NCBI RefSeq assembly: GCF_017357105.1
Contig: NZ_CP071596.1
Location: 2,108,001-2,172,000 of the forward strand
DNA from: Natronosalvus caseinilyticus
Lineage (GTDB): Archaea > Halobacteriota > Halobacteria > Halobacteriales > Natrialbaceae
Length of the DNA stretch: 64,000 bases
Direction: 5' to 3'
The first letter of the stretch is position 1, and every line of letters begins with the position of its first letter. The position numbers and the translations under genes are program-made. Below are positions 61,316-64,000 of the stretch, piece by piece. Under the pieces are notes generated by a model. It ran no database searches. It was given only the letters and a program-made list of their open reading frames with translations, and was not told the origin of the DNA.

Positions 61316-61912
61316 ATGAAACTCCGCCAGAACGCCCGTCACTTCGCCTCTCGAAAGGCCCTCGAGACTCCAGTCGTTCGCTCGGTGGCCATTTCGGGTC
61401 TCGTGCGCCTCCACACGAAAATCTTCCTGGGGAAGGCCGATCCGGCCCGCGCCAACGAGCGCAAGGCCCACCTCGACGGCCTCTTCGAGGCGACGATGGA
61501 CAGCTACCTCGAGGCCCTTCGTGCCGGGTACTCCGAGGCCGAGGCCCGCGAGATCACGCACATCCAGGCGAACTTCGACTTCTACAACCACGGCTGGACC
61601 GAGATGATGGAGTTCCCCGCCGACGAACTCGAGGACCACTACGACCGGTACCACGACTTCTTCGCGACCTGGGGGATCACGATCGACAAGCCGCTGGGCG
61701 AGTTCAGGCCCGACGGTGGGCTTCCGGCGGCACCGTCGACGCCTGAACGCCTCGAGAACCCTGAGCATCCCCATGCCGAGGGCGGGTTCGCCGACGACGT
61801 CTACGTGGAGAACGAGGACGGCGAGCTGGTCGTCGGCGGCCAGGACGAGCCAGAGAACGTGGACGTCTCACAGGCCGTCGGCGTGAACGATGGGTCGCTC
61901 GAGGAAGAATAG
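61316..61912 (+). CDS. Haloarchaeal conserved protein, DUF6149-like
   Basis: 198-residue acidic protein: MKLRQNARHFASRKALETPVVRSVAISGLVRLHTKIFLGKAD at the start, ATMDSYLEALRAGYSEAEAREITHIQANFDFYNHGWTEMMEFPADELEDHYDRYHDFF in the middle (a His/Asp/Glu-rich helical region that could bind metal), and a disordered acidic tail. I recall this as DUF6149 (from memory). No export signal; the N-terminal segment is mildly hydrophobic. ATG 61316. Confidence 0.75.
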   Translation: MKLRQNARHFASRKALETPVVRSVAISGLVRLHTKIFLGKADPARANERKAHLDGLFEATMDSYLEALRAGYSEAEAREITHIQANFDFYNHGWTEMMEFPADELEDHYDRYHDFFATWGITIDKPLGEFRPDGGLPAAPSTPERLENPEHPHAEGGFADDVYVENEDGELVVGGQDEPENVDVSQAVGVNDGSLEEE

Positions 61913-61946
61913 CCGGTACACCGTCCGAGAACGAATAGCCGGTGAG

Positions 61947-62398
61947 CTACCTCGCCCCTCGGAACGGACGGTATCGAGGAAAGTGGTGCCGGCGAATCGA
62001 TTCCACGATCAGCGCCGCCCCTCCGACTCCGAACGCCAGCGCGAGCAGTCCACTCGGACTGGTCCAGTCGACGACTGTCTCTCGAGGGATGACGTGGTAT
62101 TGTCCGTCTCGAGAGACGACGCGGCCGTCACCCCACGCGATGGCGACGATCTCGTCGTCGAATCGGTACTGTTCTCCCTCGATCAAGCCGTCGACGATTC
62201 GCTGGTGCTCGGTCGATAGTTCGTCGTACTGAGCGACTCCGTACCGATTCATCTCGTCTGAGACTACTCCGTTGTCCGCAGCCGTTTCTTCGAGGTGAAT
62301 TTCGTACTCTACCGCAGCGAGTCCGCTCAGTATAGCCGGAAAAAGAGGAGAAGACCGAGAAAGAGCATGCCGAAGTGGAGCCACTCTAGTCGTTCCAT
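61947..62398 (-). pseudogene. Small membrane protein gene with a frameshift in an A5/T5 tract
   Basis: Starting at ATG 62398 the frame reads MERLEWLHFGMLFLGLLLFF, a normal first membrane helix, and then hits a stop after RLY. The next frame continues LFPAILSGLAAVEYEIHLEE and runs 130 residues to 61947 with haloarchaeal composition, a TATA box upstream and a C-terminal helix SPSGLLALAFGVGGAALIVES. One extra A in the run at 62340-62344 on the plus strand (five T on the coding strand) would restore a 150-residue two-helix protein. Either a real frameshift (possibly phase-variable), programmed, or a homopolymer sequencing error. Confidence 0.8.
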
Positions 62399-62402
62399 AG
62401 TA

Positions 62403-62445
62403 TGACTATATATTGATAGTGGAAATATATTCCGACATAGTATAT
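62403..62445 (-). promoter_or_regulatory. AT-rich promoter of the frameshifted membrane-protein gene
   Basis: On the minus strand two TATA-like stretches, GGAATATATTTCC (about 62427-62439) and AATATATAGTC (about 62408-62418), lie 30-40 and 10-20 bases before ATG 62398. The block 62400-62465 is by far the most AT-rich in the window. Confidence 0.55.
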
Positions 62446-62538
62446 TTGTTACATTAATTACTGGAAGGGACACGCCAACATCGACCCGAACTACAGAACT
62501 CGTCGACGGTGTCGTCTTCGCCTCGTCTGGCCGTCTCG

Positions 62539-63549
62539 TCAGTTCTTCCCCGGCGCGGGCCACCGCGGATCGATTGGCTCCTCGATCCGCTCGAGGTCAC
62601 CCTCCGTCAACTCGACCCCGACGGCCCCGACGTTCTCCTCGAGGTGGTCGAGCGACCGCGGGCCGACGATCGGCGCGTCGACGACGTCCTTGTGGAGGAG
62701 CCAGGCCAGCGATACCTGTGCGGGGGTCGCGTCCCTCTCTGCGGCGAGCTCCTCGATGACCTCGAGGATGGCCCAGTTCTCGTCGGTGAAGCGCCGTCTC
62801 GTATACTCGTCGGTCGCGGCCCGTACGTCTCCCTCCGGATCGTCGTCCCGGTCGTACTTTCCGGTCAGGAAGCCGCCGGCCAGCGGCGACCAGGGAATGA
62901 CGCCTATCCCCTCGCCCGCGCATACGGGAAGGAGATTCGCCTCCTCGTGGCGATCCACGGCGTTGTACTCCGGTTGCATGCAGACGAACCGCTCGAGGTG
63001 CTCGACGTCGGCGGTGTACAGCGCCTTCGTGAACTCGTAGGCCGTCATCGTGCTCGCGCCGACGTAGCGAACGGACCCCTCGTCGATCAGGGCGTCGAGC
63101 GCGCGCAGGGTCTCCTCGATGGGCGTCTCCTCGTCCCAGCGGTGAATCTGGTAGAGGTCGACGTAGTCGGTCCCGAGGCGCTCGAGACTCGCTCGACACT
63201 GGTCGAACACGTGCTTTCTCGAGAGACCCTGCTGGTTCGGTCCGTCGCCCATGCGCCCGAAAACCTTCGTCGCGATCACGAGTTCGTCCCGGTCGTAGGG
63301 CTCGATCGCCCGGCCGACGAGTTCCTCGCTCTCCCCGCGGGAGTAGACGTTGGCCGTGTCGAGGAAGTTGATCCCGAGATCCAGCGCACGCTCGACGATC
63401 TCGATCGATTGCTCCTCGTCGTCGATCATCCAGGGCTCGGCGCTCCCGAAGTTCATACAGCCCAGGCAGAGACGGGAGACCTCGAGTCCCGTTTCGCCCA
63501 GGGTCGTGTAGTCCATTTCGTCGGCGTAGCCGATCGTCCGATCCGCCAT
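62539..63549 (-). CDS. Aldo/keto reductase
   Basis: 336-residue NADPH-dependent reductase of the AKR (beta/alpha)8-barrel family, voltage-gated-K-channel-beta/YajO-like branch. Catalytic residues are visible: Asp and Tyr in NFLDTANVYSRGESEELVGRAI near residue 55, the Lys in LVIATKVFGRMGD near 88, the His in YQIHRWDEETPIEETLRALD near 120, and the nucleotide-binding VGPRSLDHLEENVGAV near 300. Physiological substrate unknown. TATA box 63571-63581 upstream; ATG 63549. Divergent from the MFS gene. Confidence 0.9.
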   Translation of the reverse strand: MADRTIGYADEMDYTTLGETGLEVSRLCLGCMNFGSAEPWMIDDEEQSIEIVERALDLGINFLDTANVYSRGESEELVGRAIEPYDRDELVIATKVFGRMGDGPNQQGLSRKHVFDQCRASLERLGTDYVDLYQIHRWDEETPIEETLRALDALIDEGSVRYVGASTMTAYEFTKALYTADVEHLERFVCMQPEYNAVDRHEEANLLPVCAGEGIGVIPWSPLAGGFLTGKYDRDDDPEGDVRAATDEYTRRRFTDENWAILEVIEELAAERDATPAQVSLAWLLHKDVVDAPIVGPRSLDHLEENVGAVGVELTEGDLERIEEPIDPRWPAPGKN

Positions 63550-63570
63550 ACCCTGTCACACATCGGTACC

Positions 63571-63581
63571 CGATAAAAGGG
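63571..63581 (-). promoter_or_regulatory. TATA box for the aldo/keto reductase
   Basis: On the minus strand CCCTTTTATCG lies 22-32 bases before ATG 63549, giving a leaderless transcript. Confidence 0.55.
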
Positions 63582-63706
63582 TGCGGGTGAGGGCAGCGTC
63601 TCGAGTTCTCGAGGACCGCGAGCGCGGCCAGCGACCGTCCCCCGCCACTCTGCCGATTTCCGAGTCGCTAAGTACCCCGGCGCCAGCCGTTTGACCACCG
63701 TCTCGC

Positions 63707-64000
63707 ATGTCTCTCGATTCGAACGATCGCTCGATCGCCGGCTTCACTATGGCGGGCCACGCCCTCGTCCACTGGTTCGAGACCTCGATCCCGATCTTCC
63801 TCGTCGTCTGGCTCGCCGAGTTCGACGTGAGCGTCACCCTCGTCGGGTTCGTCGTCGCGCTGGGGTACGCTCCCTTCGGCATCGGCGCGCTTCCCGGCGG
63901 CGTCCTCGCCGACCGGTACGGCCCGAAGCGACTCATCTTGCTCTGTCTGCTCGGCATGAGCCTCGCCTTCGTCACCCTCGCGGCGGCCTCCGTCCTGGAG
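63707..64000 (+). CDS. MFS transporter, 5' part (gene runs off the window)
   Basis: 98 codons of a major-facilitator-superfamily permease. After MSLDSNDRSIAGFTMAGHALVH comes the first helix (ETSIPIFLVVWLAEFDV), the second (VTLVGFVVALGYAPFGIGAL), and the cytoplasmic loop GGVLADRYGPKRLIL, the MFS motif A (GxLaDRxGrkr) between helices 2 and 3. ATG 63707. Substrate cannot be guessed from this fragment. Confidence 0.85.
   Translation, partial: MSLDSNDRSIAGFTMAGHALVHWFETSIPIFLVVWLAEFDVSVTLVGFVVALGYAPFGIGALPGGVLADRYGPKRLILLCLLGMSLAFVTLAAASVLE

Noticed and set aside
1-64000. CRISPR arrays, transposases or insertion sequences
   Set aside because: No regularly spaced short repeats and no transposase or Cas signature were found on either strand; the only long repeats lie inside a protein-coding gene.

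Overview
The window is chromosomal DNA of a halophilic archaeon (class Halobacteria, probably the Natrialbales). The evidence is high GC with strong G/C third-position bias, abundant CTCGAG (Leu-Glu codon pairs), very acidic proteins, Tat-type export signals, a glycerol-1-phosphate dehydrogenase, a fused FolC-FolP folate protein, and many TATA boxes 25-35 bases before start codons, as expected for leaderless haloarchaeal transcripts. No species assignment is possible from the sequence alone. I saw no rRNA, CRISPR array or intact insertion sequence, and no tRNA I could support.

Layout. 1-11.5 kb is ordinary housekeeping: a HAD phosphatase, branched-chain aminotransferase, epimerase/dehydratase, CopB-type copper ATPase, archaeal lipid G1P dehydrogenase, an LPG-synthase-type membrane protein, a frameshifted M48 protease preceded by a 15-codon leader ORF, and an S9 peptidase. 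12-41.7 kb is a large surface-glycan island. It opens with an eight-gene overlapping operon (12077-20693) for an N-acetylated amino-uronic-acid nucleotide sugar and its transfer: acyltransferase, Gfo/Idh/MocA oxidoreductase, two UDP-sugar 6-dehydrogenases, GT2, DUF354 protein, UDP-GlcNAc 2-epimerase and a deacetylase-like protein. A methyltransferase follows, then two Tat-exported jelly-roll lyase-like proteins (one with a triplicated C-terminal module), an ATP-grasp ligase / 82-aa ORF / multipass GT-C-like operon, and a Tat-exported beta-helix protein. Next come two FemAB/GNAT-like transferases, a flippase, a sugar formyltransferase-like protein, a second deacetylase, several haloarchaeal membrane proteins including a DUF1616 protein, a second ATP-grasp ligase and a GT4.

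41.8-64 kb is again core genome: three PAS-type sensor histidine kinases, FolCP, small membrane proteins, an APH-type phosphotransferase, CarB without CarA, haloarchaeal proteins of unknown function, an FAD/NAD oxidoreductase, a second frameshifted small membrane-protein gene, an aldo/keto reductase and the start of an MFS transporter.

Working hypothesis (inference): the island makes, modifies (N-acyl, N-formyl, possibly aminoacyl, methyl, deacetyl), flips and later trims an exopolysaccharide or S-layer-type glycan built on di-N-acetylated or N-acetylated hexosaminuronic acid. The most unusual part is the combination of ATP-grasp ligases, FemAB-like transferases and a formyltransferase in an archaeal glycan locus.
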